A DNA stretch of 64,000 bases, taken from positions 143,826,858-143,890,857 of the forward strand of contig NC_067282.1 of the NCBI RefSeq assembly GCF_020740795.1. Reading direction: 5' to 3'. The notes beneath the pieces are model-generated. The model was not told the DNA's origin. It made no database searches and saw only the letters and a list, made by a program, of their open reading frames with translations. Both the position numbers and the translations under genes were made by a program. Source of the stretch: Apus apus (lineage: Eukaryota; Chordata; Aves; Apodiformes; Apodidae). Each line of letters starts with the position of its first letter. Position 1 is the stretch's first letter. This document shows positions 10,104 through 19,216 of this stretch, one piece after another.

Positions 10104-11175
10104 GTGAGTTAAGTCAATTCAAATATGTGTATTGTTATTAAGGCTAAAAAAGCTGTAGTACCCAATATGCTTTTGATTTAAAAATTACTGGCTGTGTGTT
10201 TGGGCAAACCAATCTCAATTTGGGGAATTTTTACTTAATTCTGTTTATTGCAAATAAATACAAACTTCCATTTGCTGAATTGGATATATATCAGAAATGG
10301 AACCATAAGGAGTTCAACAGCTTCCATCCATTTTTTCCACATTCATCTTAAGCCAGACACTTCTCCTTCCACCTTCCCAGTCTCAACTTCCCTTTTTTTC
10401 ACCATAGGTTACTCCCAGTCAAGTCTCAATTCCTTCAATGAGGTGAAGGGTGGTGCAGGAGAGTGGGACTATGTGTGTGATGGTTTGTCTTCAGCTCCTC
10501 TATGTTTTTTCCCAGTTTTCCTCTGCACAACTGTGATTCCTGCTGACCTTGTCCTGGCAGGAGTTATATGCTGGCTGTGGTCCCTCAGGAGTGTCCCTGC
10601 CCCCATGTGGGCTTCTTGTGGGCCACAGTCTTGCAGTTGAGATTTTAATCTATTGTATGCTTAAACACTAATGATTTTTGATAAATTTATGCTGTTGTGT
10701 TTTTGAAGCTACATAGATGATGTTTGTTCCTGCTGTGAGTATCCTTTGAGTAGTGTTGGCATTTGTTTGAAACTGCACCCTGTCACTCCTTTCTCCTGTT
10801 TTGGTATTTGAATAGACCAGCTATTGGGATATTCATCTTCCTACTTGTTCCATGATTTTACAGAATTACAGACTTTTAAAACGTCTACCTCTTACCCCTT
10901 TCTGGACTCCAGTCAAAGTACTTGTGACATTGATCTAGAATGAAACAATTGAGTTGTGTGCTGTAGACACACCAGAAATGACTGAAAATCCCCAGGAATC
11001 AGCACATTTCTAGACTGCTTGATCCCTACCCTTTTGCAACAAATGCCATTCATTTTCAGTGGGAGCCTTTGCTTGCTATTACTTTACATATACATGATCT
11101 GGATGGACTCTCATTCACTGAATGGTTATAGATTCATTTGTGTATGTATGCATGCATTTGTATATGTATATGCAG
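10104..11175. other. Unit 2 intron after the leader exon
   Basis: Contains no recognised gene. The last ~55 bp are TG/TATG/CATG-rich (about 11118-11173) and lead directly into the acceptor of exon 11176. Confidence 0.55.
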
Positions 11176-11362
11176 GATTACAACACTGGAATTGTCATTT
11201 GTGAAGTGAGCAAGCCAAAAAGGATTATCGCCCTGGGCTGCTCCTCAAAGGACCTTCATGCTGTACCAAAAGTGCTGTTAAGGTTTCCTAACGCACTGAA
11301 AGGCTGTGAAGTTTACATGTCTCGGATGCCCTGCAATAAGTGTGCAACATTGCTGGTTCAGG
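11176..11362 (+). CDS. CDADC1-like: CDADC1-like unit 2, exon for N-terminal deaminase half
   Basis: Exon of 187 nt, phase 0 to phase 1 (TTCAGG|gtaggt), encoding DYNTGIVICEVSKPKRI, SSKDLHAVPK and SRMPCNKC. It matches the CDADC1 N-half (TGLVV, SSEDLHAGQ, SRKPCSAC). It keeps both PCxxC cysteines but, like CDADC1, lacks the catalytic Glu. It is therefore probably a structural, non-catalytic domain. The acceptor lies in TATG/CATG-type repeats instead of a normal pyrimidine tract. Confidence 0.87.
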
Positions 11363-14324
11363 GTAGGTATCAGAATGGAAATATCTCCTAGGCCAAGATT
11401 GCTCGTGACATCCTCACAGGCTGGAAAACTAGTCATGACAGGCATTTCTCTTCTTCTTAATTTTCTTCCATTCTGCTCACTGCATTTTCCCTCAGTTGGT
11501 TCTATATGAATCATTCAGTTCAGTATCAGAAGCTGATGTGGCTAAATATTTTACCAAATAGGCTGCTGTGATAATCAGAGAAATTTAAGATGTAATTCAT
11601 AATGTCATTGTAGAAATCATTGATATTTACATGAATCATGAAGAGTGCAAGTCATTAAATGAAAACGGAGCCACCTGAGTTTGTAGGGATGTTTGTTAAA
11701 TGAGAAAGAAAATTAAAGGAGTGGTCCCAAGGGATGTGAAATCCTGAAAAAGTGATGCATAGATATTTGACCTGATAAAATAAACAAAAAGCAAAGTAAT
11801 TCTGTTTAAGCTATTTATCGGATGAAAAGTATACCTCAGGTATTAGTATTCAGAATAACAAGGGAAGTAGGTAGATTTTTTTGCAGACAAGTTCATGTAT
11901 AATACTGCACAAATGATACTGTGCTACCTAAATATTGCATTTTTTATTTTTTAAGATGCCTAATTGATATGCATATTTTTCCTTTGCAATAATTTCAATA
12001 GCTTCTTGTTTCTTTTTAAAACAATCTTGTTGTTTTGGAAATTTTTACCATTTGGTAAATATAAGTAGAGAAAAAAGTTTAATCACCTGGAAAAAAGCAA
12101 AACCCTCATGATTTGTATATAAAGTTTCCCTTTTGACTGTGAAAATAATATGTTACTAAAAAATATTTATTTCTTATATTTATGATGCGAGGAAAATCTG
12201 CAGATGAATAAATATATACCATATCACTTTACATTTATTAATAGGGGGTGTGACCACTAGTGTATTTCATATTTGATATTAATCTTGCATATATCTTTTT
12301 TTCAGCACAAGTCTCACAAGTGTATTACTGGCCAGATTTGGACATCACAATGGATACAAATAACCCAAAGAATTATGATCCACTAGAACATGTTCATTCC
12401 ATCTTTATAAACAGCTCCATTGCTGCAGCGGTGTATGTACCAACAATAGACAAGCAAAGACAGGTGCAAATACTTGGTTTTAATAGCAAAGTGTCTCAAT
12501 TTTCATCTAATGGTGAAGAAGTTAAGTACAGGTATCTTAACTTGAAGCACCTGAAAGAAGGACGACTGAAGGAATACAAAAAAAATCTTGCTACAGCAAA
12601 GGAGTGTTTTCAAACTCTGACAAGTTGCAAAGATGAAAAAATAGTAATTTTAGAAGAGGAGGAATCTTGTGTAAATAATAATTCAAAATACACCCATGCC
12701 TTACAGCTCTGCGATTTATTAGCATCCAGAAGTGGTAAGTAAATTAATATTACTAGATTTAGCTCAGTAATTCATACAATGTAGAAAAATTCTGCATACT
12801 ATATAGTCATATTCCTTGAGGTGCAATATCCTGAGAAAATCTTTAATTGATTCCATTGCATTCTGTTAGCTAATTCATTAAACTCTTCATATTTGCCAAC
12901 TTTAGTATTGCAACTGTGTTATAACTGTGTTATAAAATGAATTCATGTTGTATCATTGTCTTACAAAACATATTCAGGATATCAGAGGCAGGCAATAGTA
13001 GTAACTGGGCAAAAAATCTCCTTAAGTAAAAAGAAAGTGTATTGTTACTACGAGCTGGAGATTTCTTTGCTGAAGGGACAGTTGCCCCAGCATGAGCCCC
13101 AGGGCTGGGTAAGACCCAAAGAAACACCGTGCAGAGATATTCAGCAGGGCTCTTTGTATACCACTAGGCAAACTGGTGGAAGAGGAGCAAAGTGCTTCTC
13201 CAGTCTTCCTGATCAGGTGGGAATTTCTAACTCCTTAGGCTGATGATAAGGGGCTCTGGTTGTTGCCAGTTTCTCCATGCTCTCAAATGGCAGGCGGTCA
13301 GTTGTGATACTGGTTTTTGTTGAGATTTCCTATTTTTTAATTAAGAAATTGCAAAACTGAAGGAGCATTGTGACGATAGGTAAAAAGAAAACAAATCCAA
13401 ACATCATGTTCTGTTCCTTTTCCTCCTTGTCTGCCTGGCTGTGGTTGGTTACACCGAAGATAGTAAGTTGTGTTTTTTTGTTCAGTTGTTCCTGTGCAGC
13501 TTGAGAGTAAGCTTCACTCAGCAGCACAGCAGGAGTTTTCCACCATATCCCAAGTTCCTACTCCTATTTCCCAATGCTTTCCCTACTGTTAGCTAAATGC
13601 AGTTGGCTGCTTTACAGAATAGAAGGCATTGCAGGTTTTGACTACTTTTAATCATTTTAACAGTTGCTCATTGCTAACAAAATGGAGTCTTATGGTTCCC
13701 AGCCTTATCTCAGGACTCTTCATCAGTATCATGCCCACACCAGCTCCCCTGGGTCACCAGAAAGTGGAAAGCTTCTAGTTTTCCTTTCCCCATCTCACAA
13801 AAGACAGTTTTGGGGAGTTGTTTCTTCTTGCCAGGGGGAAGACGGAGGGAGGGAGAGAGATCCTGGGCAGGAGATGTCATTGCATGTACCTGTGCCCTGA
13901 GGAAGGCCTAACAGAACTTGCTGTTCAAGCAGAGAAAGCAGTTTTAAAACTCTTCCTGAGCTGCAGCAAATCAAGCACACTAGTTGCAGCAGTAAGGGAG
14001 GTCCATGGTTTGGGTACTTCAACACATGAGCTCTGGATAAGGCAATTGAGGTGGACTACAGGAGACAGACAGCTATGAGGACTGGAGGCAAGTGCGTTGA
14101 TGAGCCTAACAGCTGGTTAGCCTTCTTGTCAGCAGTTTACCTGGTGCAATATTTTCTGGAGGCAGTCAAGCAAGGAACTGCAACTTTTGTCACAACAGGT
14201 GTGTCCTGCGTCTCTCTGGACGAGCATGCAAGAGTAAGAATGCCATACCTTGCAGCCAGCAGGTTTGTTTAACATCATAGTGTTGTATGAGTTTATAACT
14301 GATTTTATAACTGTTTATCCTCAG
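11363..14324. other. Unit 2 introns flanking the linker exon
   Basis: Introns 11363-12305 and 12735-14324, with donors gtaggt and gtaagt. Nothing beyond AT-rich intron sequence is recognised. The second one is less AT-rich at 13660-14270, where several short open frames occur without splice or motif support. Confidence 0.5.
12306..12734 (+). CDS. CDADC1-like: CDADC1-like unit 2, linker exon
   Basis: Exon of 429 nt between atctttttttcag and AGTG|gtaagt, phase 1 to 1. It begins AQVSQVYYWPDLD and ends THALQLCDLLASRS, the same borders as the 408-nt exon of unit 1. The middle is polar and rich in Lys and Glu (YKKNLATAKECFQ, VILEEEESC), with little similarity to unit 1. This shows strong divergence between conserved ends. 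Confidence 0.87.
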
Positions 14325-14371
14325 ACAACATCAATGGAGTGGGGACGGTGATTTACAAGGAAGACAACATT
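14325..14371 (+). CDS. CDADC1-like: CDADC1-like unit 2, first strand of C-terminal deaminase domain
   Basis: Small 47-nt exon between tttatcctcag and ATT|gtaagt, phase 1 to 0, encoding NINGVGTVIYKEDNI. It matches TGVGAVIWAEG of CDADC1 and the 53-nt exon of unit 1. The donor is a perfect GTAAGT. Confidence 0.86.
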
Positions 14372-14625
14372 GTAAGTAAATGTTTATGTGCTCTGGGAAA
14401 TTGTGCTGCTCTTTTAAAAAAGTCTAGTTGTGATCTATTGTCATATGAAAATAATGCTTGTAAGATTGGAAAACATGACAATATTTTTAAAAGTCCATTT
14501 CTGCCCTACGAAATGCTCTTTAGATTTACTAGGCTACTGTTTATGCATGTAAATGAGGAAGTTAACTTGCATCATATAGGCTCTCCTAAAAAATGTGTTA
14601 GTGGAGTTGCAGTAATGAAGACAAC

Positions 14626-14690
14626 TTTTTTTTTTCTTTTTTCTTTTTTCTTTTTTTTTTTCTTTTTTCTTTTTTCTTTTTTTTTTTTTT
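14626..14690 (+). repeat. Pure pyrimidine tract (T6C-type repeat)
   Basis: 65 consecutive T/C bases made of T runs separated by single C. It lies 255 bp after the 47-nt exon in the unit 2 intron. A long open frame over it (polyphenylalanine) is an artefact of the repeat. Confidence 0.95.
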
Positions 14691-15282
14691 GTGAAAAAAC
14701 CCACATGCTTGTATTCCCTAACTGTCCCAGAACATTAAGATTATGGATTATTTGATATCCAGTCAGCAGTTAGAAGAGGTGAAGTTCTGTATTTGCTATA
14801 CTTTAAAGTAATGAGCTGATGTCCCTGATGACATTGTTACTATTACCACATTTAAATCCCATGCTTATTTTTATTTTATGTATTTCTCCAAAAAGGACAT
14901 AACTAAGAAAATGTAGCTAACATTTTCCAAATCTTTTTGGTGACTTTGTGTTTAGCAGCTGCTTTTTTGTTTATTTTTTCTTCCTAATCAGCTTTTCCTG
15001 TGATGCATTTTATTTCATGTTCGTAGGAGAATGTATTTCTAGAAACAAAGACAAATTATCTTTTTTTGGAAAAAAATATTAATTTTCTGAAAGTTCACAT
15101 ATCATACAAATGTATGATGAGAATCCACAATTTTGAAATTTGCATAAACACTCCCAAAGAGCATCATATGAGGACTCTCACTGAAGTTATTAAAAGCTTT
15201 TAGGAGTTGGATTAGGCTGTAGATAACTGAAGGTCCCAGAACAACATTACTTTTTGTTTCTTTCTATGTTGTTTCTTTCTAG
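14691..15282. other. Unit 2 intron, remainder before the CAE exon
   Basis: AT-rich intron. The acceptor is preceded by a duplicated pyrimidine-rich word (tttctatgttgtttctttctag). No other feature is seen. Confidence 0.5.
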
Positions 15283-15404
15283 GTTGCTGTGGGCTACAGT
15301 GGCTATCCAAAAGGGGCAGTGAATAATTTATTTTGCAACAGGGACGATGTTGATTTTGACAAGCATGCAATTGTATGTGCAGAAGCTAATGCAATTATTA
15401 TGAG
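15283..15404 (+). CDS. CDADC1-like: CDADC1-like unit 2, catalytic-helix exon (CAEAN)
   Basis: Exon of 122 nt after gtttctttctag, phase 0 to phase 2 (ATGAG|gtagga). It encodes VAVGYSGYPKGAVNNLF and AIVCAEANAIIMR. The first zinc ligand is Cys instead of His (C-A-E). Classic cytidine deaminases use Cys at this position, so zinc binding can be kept. The catalytic Glu is present. The exon is five codons shorter than its unit 1 partner, in the variable loop before the helix. Confidence 0.88.
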
Positions 15405-15557
15405 GTAGGAACTCATTAATACCTTCATAGAATTAGGCAAAAGAAGGCTTGGTGTTGAGTCCTTCGTTAATGAATAAATAGCTCTTTGACTAATCTACCA
15501 TAGGAGCTTCAAAATTGTAAAACAGAGAAGTAACATTACATAGCATGGAAAGGAATC

Positions 15558-15860
15558 AATCATAGAATCATAGAATTGTGGTTCGAGTTGGAAGAGACCT
15601 TAAAGGTCATCTAGTTCCAACCCCCCTGCAAGGGCAGGGACACCTTCCACTAGACCAAGTTGCACAAAGCCCTGTACAACCTCGCCTTGAACACGTTCAG
15701 GGAGGGGACATCCACAGCCTCTTTGGGCAAGCTGCCTCACCACCCTAACAGTAAGTAATTTTTTCCTAACTTCTCACCTAAATCTACCTTCTTCCAGTTT
15801 AAAACCATTACCCTTTGTCCTATCACTACAGACCCTGGCAAAAAGTCCCTCCACAAGAAA
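15558..15860 (-). mobile_element. CR1 LINE 3' end, antisense to the gene
   Basis: Reads 'aatcatagaatcatagaat...gttggaagagaccttaaaggtcatctagttccaac' on the + strand, the reverse complement of the CR1 3' tail. It is followed by the reversed 3' ORF2 end ('gccttgaacacgttcag', 'aatctaccttcttccagttt'). The copy is about 300 bp and 5' truncated. It lies in the intron between the CAE and PCDDC exons. Confidence 0.92.
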
Positions 15861-16601
15861 TCAGTCTTATAAGGCACTGAGTGCAATTGTTTTTTAGAGA
15901 GATCAAGGTCCATGTGATCTTATATTCTAATACACCCAGCAAACTTATGTGACAGTCTCAGAGGTTCCTGCTAGTCCCCTGTCTCTGACCCCATGCAAGC
16001 CCAGTTCCTGTGGGCAGTCATGGGCAGGGGTCTTCACATGTGCTGAAGATGGGAGTAGCCAGTAGTAGAGCTGTTGCTTCTGTGTGGGCTCTGGTGTTAC
16101 CTAGCCACTGGATCACAGCTGGGTGCTCAATTCGGACTGCCTCCATTGACATGTGCAAACTGAGTTTCATGAAGATTCACACCTTTGGGAAATTTCTCTG
16201 CAGACTGGCAGTGCTGGTGCAAATGCTTGTGCACATGTCCCTGGCTGATGGTCCCTCTTCTGCTTAGTGGGCAGTGTGCTGACTGAATGCTCTGTCATCT
16301 GCTGTCACATTCAGATGTTTATGGTTTGGTGATGAAATGATTCCTGCATAGGCAGTTCACAAACCGGAGTATCTGTCTTTACAGTGCTGAGTACACAAAG
16401 AGTAGGTAGATCCATTTCCTCAGCTGGCAAGCTCATGGTACACACTGCAACTATTTGCTTGTCATGGGTTGTATAACCCTTACTCACCTCCCTTGGCCAA
16501 AGGTAGAATAGAAAAGAGAAGAACCCATTCTAGATTCCAAGGTAAATAATTCCTCCTGTAAAGACCGCATTTGTAATTGTGACAATATTGCATTTTTTCA
16601 G
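15861..16601. other. Unit 2 intron, part after the CR1
   Basis: Unique-looking intron sequence with moderate GC content. No further element is recognised. It ends in the gcattttttcag acceptor. Confidence 0.5.
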
Positions 16602-16722
16602 TTCTGAGACAGACCTGCATGATGCTGAACTCATCACTACCTCTAAGCCCTGTGATGACTGTCTGAAACTGATCCGAGCAAAGAAAATAGCAAAAGTCAT
16701 TTGGCCTGTGCGAGACAGAAAT
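16602..16722 (+). CDS. CDADC1-like: CDADC1-like unit 2, zinc-binding PCxxC exon
   Basis: Exon of 121 nt after gcattttttcag, phase 2 to 0 (AGAAAT|gtaagt). It encodes SETDLHDAELITTSKPCDDC and then KKIAKVIWPVRDRN. The PCDDC cysteines complete the metal site begun by CAE in the previous exon. It matches TKCPCDECVPLI and the following strand in CDADC1. Confidence 0.88.
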
Positions 16723-18716
16723 GTAAGTGATATTAGAGATGGTTAAAAGACGTGTCATGATTCAAAGTTTGCTGTTCCTCTGTCCCTTCCCTGAGGACAT
16801 CTTCCTAAAAATCTTGTGCTGGGGAGCAATTGCACACTCTTCACCCTTTTAGGCTGGGCCTTCTTCTAGATTGCCAGTTTCTACCTTGTTTGCACTGTTG
16901 GAGGTAGACTGGGTGCCAAGGAAAGGATACATCTCATGGGGGTGTAGATGGTAGAGATGGCTGCTCCCACTCTGACAGGGAACGCTACAGGGATGAAAAG
17001 TAATGCTTGCAAGCTGTCCTTTTTCTCCTTCAGCAAGTGGGGAAGGTCCTGCCTACCAAGGCACCTAGCCTTTAGATGGAGCTTCATTGGGCCCACTCTA
17101 CCATCCTGCTTACCAAGATAGGCTCTGCTCTACTGTCCACCTACATAGGGACATTTTGGCTGTAGCAGTTGCTCCCTCTTTATGAAGCCACATACTCTTT
17201 CTGAAGAGCTCATGCTTTGCTAAGGGAATGTGCATGGCTCCCTAGAAACCCAGGGTCTACACACTTGCCTGCCATGGCAACTGTTACCTTCCAGACAGTG
17301 GTAAGGACTTTATAAGCATTATTAAAATCCTTGTCATTCTGTCTTAGAAGTAATGAGTAGAGATGATAATACAACAGGGAGAACAATAGGAGAAAATACT
17401 GTACAGAATGACAAGAGTTTAGATTATTCACTATCCAAATAGTATGAACAAGAAGAGACTATCTAGCTGTTGCACATTAAACAAACAAACAAGCCATCGC
17501 CTTGTAAAGAGCCTGGTAATGTTCTCCTATGCACACTTTGTACACTCAGCTGAAGATGCTATTCTGTAGCACATTTAACTGTTAATAAAAGCAATGACTA
17601 TGGGAAGTTGTTACTTGCTGTAGGTTCAGGTAAATGCCAAGTTGGAGTGGACTATTAGATCTCCTTGTGCTGGTAGGGGTCACTGACTTCAGATAATCCT
17701 TGCTCTTTTTCTCTCTTTGTTCATACTGTCTCTTCCCAAGTTAACTTCAAAAATTCACTCCAGTTTGCAACAGTATTGAACACATAGGCAATGACAAGTG
17801 TTTCCTGACTCGTCACCAAATCTAAGCTAAGAATAACATTTATTTGGCATATATATATATATATATAATATAAACTTTTCTTGAGGCTGGCTAGATCAGA
17901 AAAGGATTGAATGTAAAATACCCAGCATGACAGGTGTGTCATTGCAACAGAAGAAACCTTTTCTGTGTATTCACCCAAGACTGATGCTACCACCAAACAG
18001 GCAGTGCAAGGCAGGCAGTGTCACAGCTTGCACATTATTAATTTAGCAGAGGTTGAATTAATAATTTTCTAAAGCTGCAAAATTCTTACCAGTAACACAG
18101 GGTAGAGTCATGGTGGTCTGTGAGCCAAAAAGCATGAGAGCTTCTCCACAAAGTGGCATTCAACATTAAAACATGGAGATGTATTGCATTCAAGAACTTT
18201 ATTTTCCGGTAAGAAAGTGATACTCTGTTTCAAGCAGTCAAACAGAGCTGCTGCAGGAAATCTAAGCTTGAATTTGTTTACATATCACTGGCAACAAACT
18301 GTGTCACAACTTTGATACTACATTAACACAGCTGTATTTGATAGAGTGCATTGGGACTACTACTGGTTTTGATTCTTGCAAAGAATTATCTCAGTGAATG
18401 TGTGCGCGCAGATCTCTGTAGAACTGAGACCATACAGTTCTATTGATATGAGATAGAATTAGCCAAGTTATTTTTCACTTTATCAAAATGTAGCTCAAGC
18501 TCACTAAAACAAATTGGGTTTAATTATCTTCACTTTTACAGGCCTTTTACACTGTTAATGTACATCCTAGATGATTTTGTTTCTTTTAAAAAAAGCCTGT
18601 CAGAGAATATAAAAATAGAAATATGAACAAAAAAATTATATGTTTTAAAAAGTCTTTCTTATGGTTTAATGGTGTTATAGGTTTGTCACTCACTGTGTGT
18701 TTTCTTCCCTTATTAG
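16723..18716. other. Unit 2 intron before the 31-nt microexon
   Basis: I searched this stretch for a counterpart of the unit 1 48-nt exon and found none that fits motif and phase. It contains an (AT)n run at about 17848-17870. Confidence 0.5.
17848..17870 (+). repeat. (AT)n microsatellite
   Basis: Uninterrupted alternating AT of about 20 bp within the unit 2 intron. Confidence 0.9.
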
Positions 18717-18747
18717 AAATCCAGAGGATCAACTGAAGATCCTGTAG
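18717..18747 (+). CDS. CDADC1-like: CDADC1-like unit 2, 31-nt microexon
   Basis: Microexon between cttccctt-attag and GTAG|gtaatg, phase 0 to 1, encoding KSRGSTEDPV. It has the same length and phases as 7775-7805 in unit 1, which is why I accept it despite low sequence similarity. Confidence 0.68.
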
Positions 18748-18922
18748 GTAATGACATCCAAATAAAATAATAGCAAATATGAAAAGGACAAACCATATTA
18801 ATTTTTTCTCTACAATTATGTTTGGCTCTGACAAATGACCATGTCAGAGGAAGAAACTAAACTAAGTGAGGTTATGACGTGCTAAATATTGAGACCAAAA
18901 AATGAGTATTTTGATTATGTAG

Positions 18923-18990
18923 GTGGTGAGGAAAGTTCTGCTGGAACAGGGACAGCTCACATCAAGTTGAAAGCAGAAAAGCTACAATGA
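18923..18990 (+). CDS. CDADC1-like: CDADC1-like unit 2, terminal coding exon with stop
   Basis: Coding part of the last exon: acceptor attatgtag, phase 1 entry, GEESSAGTGTAHIKLKAEKL-Q and TGA at 18988-18990. It is the partner of the 66-nt exon of unit 1. The acceptor has a poor pyrimidine tract. Six bases after the stop an inverted CR1 begins, so the 3' UTR would start inside a transposon. No AATAAA was seen close downstream. ATTAAA occurs at about 20399 and 20419, too uncertain to call. Confidence 0.65.
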
Positions 18991-18995
18991 TTGCA

Positions 18996-19216
18996 TAGAA
19001 TCATAGAATATGCTGAGTTGGAAGGGACCCGTCAGGATCATCGAGTCCAACTCCTGTCCCTGTGTAGGGCACCTGAAGAATCACACTATGTGCCTGAGAG
19101 CATCATCCAAACATTTCTTGAACTCATGCAGACTTGGTGCTGTGACCACTTCCTTGGGGAGCTTGTTCCAATGCTCAACCACCCTCTGGGTGAAAAACCT
19201 TTTCCTGATATATTGC
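18996..19216 (-). mobile_element. CR1 LINE 3' end directly after the gene's stop codon
   Basis: Begins with 'catagaatcatagaat', then 'gttggaagggaccc...aggatcatcgagtccaac' and 'gcttgttccaatgctcaacca', the reverse complement of a CR1 3' end. It starts six bases after the TGA of the CDADC1-like gene, so the transcript would run antisense through it. Confidence 0.92.

Larger units (their letters stand above)
969..18990 (+). other. CDADC1-like: CDADC1-like gene with two tandem CDADC1-type units (3' part)
   Basis: This is the span of sixteen spliced coding exons listed separately. Seen: the exons join in frame from phase 0 at 969 to a TGA at 18988-18990, giving 718 codons. Two units each match the layout of CDADC1: a short leader exon, a deaminase-like N-half with LHA but no Glu, a W-P-D/E-D linker exon, a GVG strand, a GY-GYP-G stretch with the A-E-A-N catalytic helix, then a PCxxC exon. 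Known: CDADC1 is a vertebrate two-domain relative of dCMP deaminase that has been reported to deaminate cytosine nucleotides (dCTP). Inferred: the product is a four-domain cytosine-nucleotide deaminase with two potentially active sites. The 5' end, including unit 1's leader exon, lies outside the window. The alternative is two tandem genes breaking between 9394 and 10015. AID/APOBEC membership is unlikely from the motifs and exon plan. Confidence 0.8.

Noticed and set aside
14339..14755. 138-codon open frame with a long Phe run
   Set aside because: It is the 47-nt exon read through its donor into the intron and the pyrimidine tract.
18166..18211. A short exon-like stretch with good donor (TTCCG|gtaaga) as the missing 48-nt exon of unit 2
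   Set aside because: The encoded residues do not resemble the unit 1 exon, the length differs and there is no pyrimidine tract before it.
969..18990. Membership in the AID/APOBEC family
   Set aside because: The exon plan, the GY-GYP-G stretch, AEAN after H/C, and the inactive first half match CDADC1/dCMP-deaminase-type proteins. The typical APOBEC SWSPC motif is absent.
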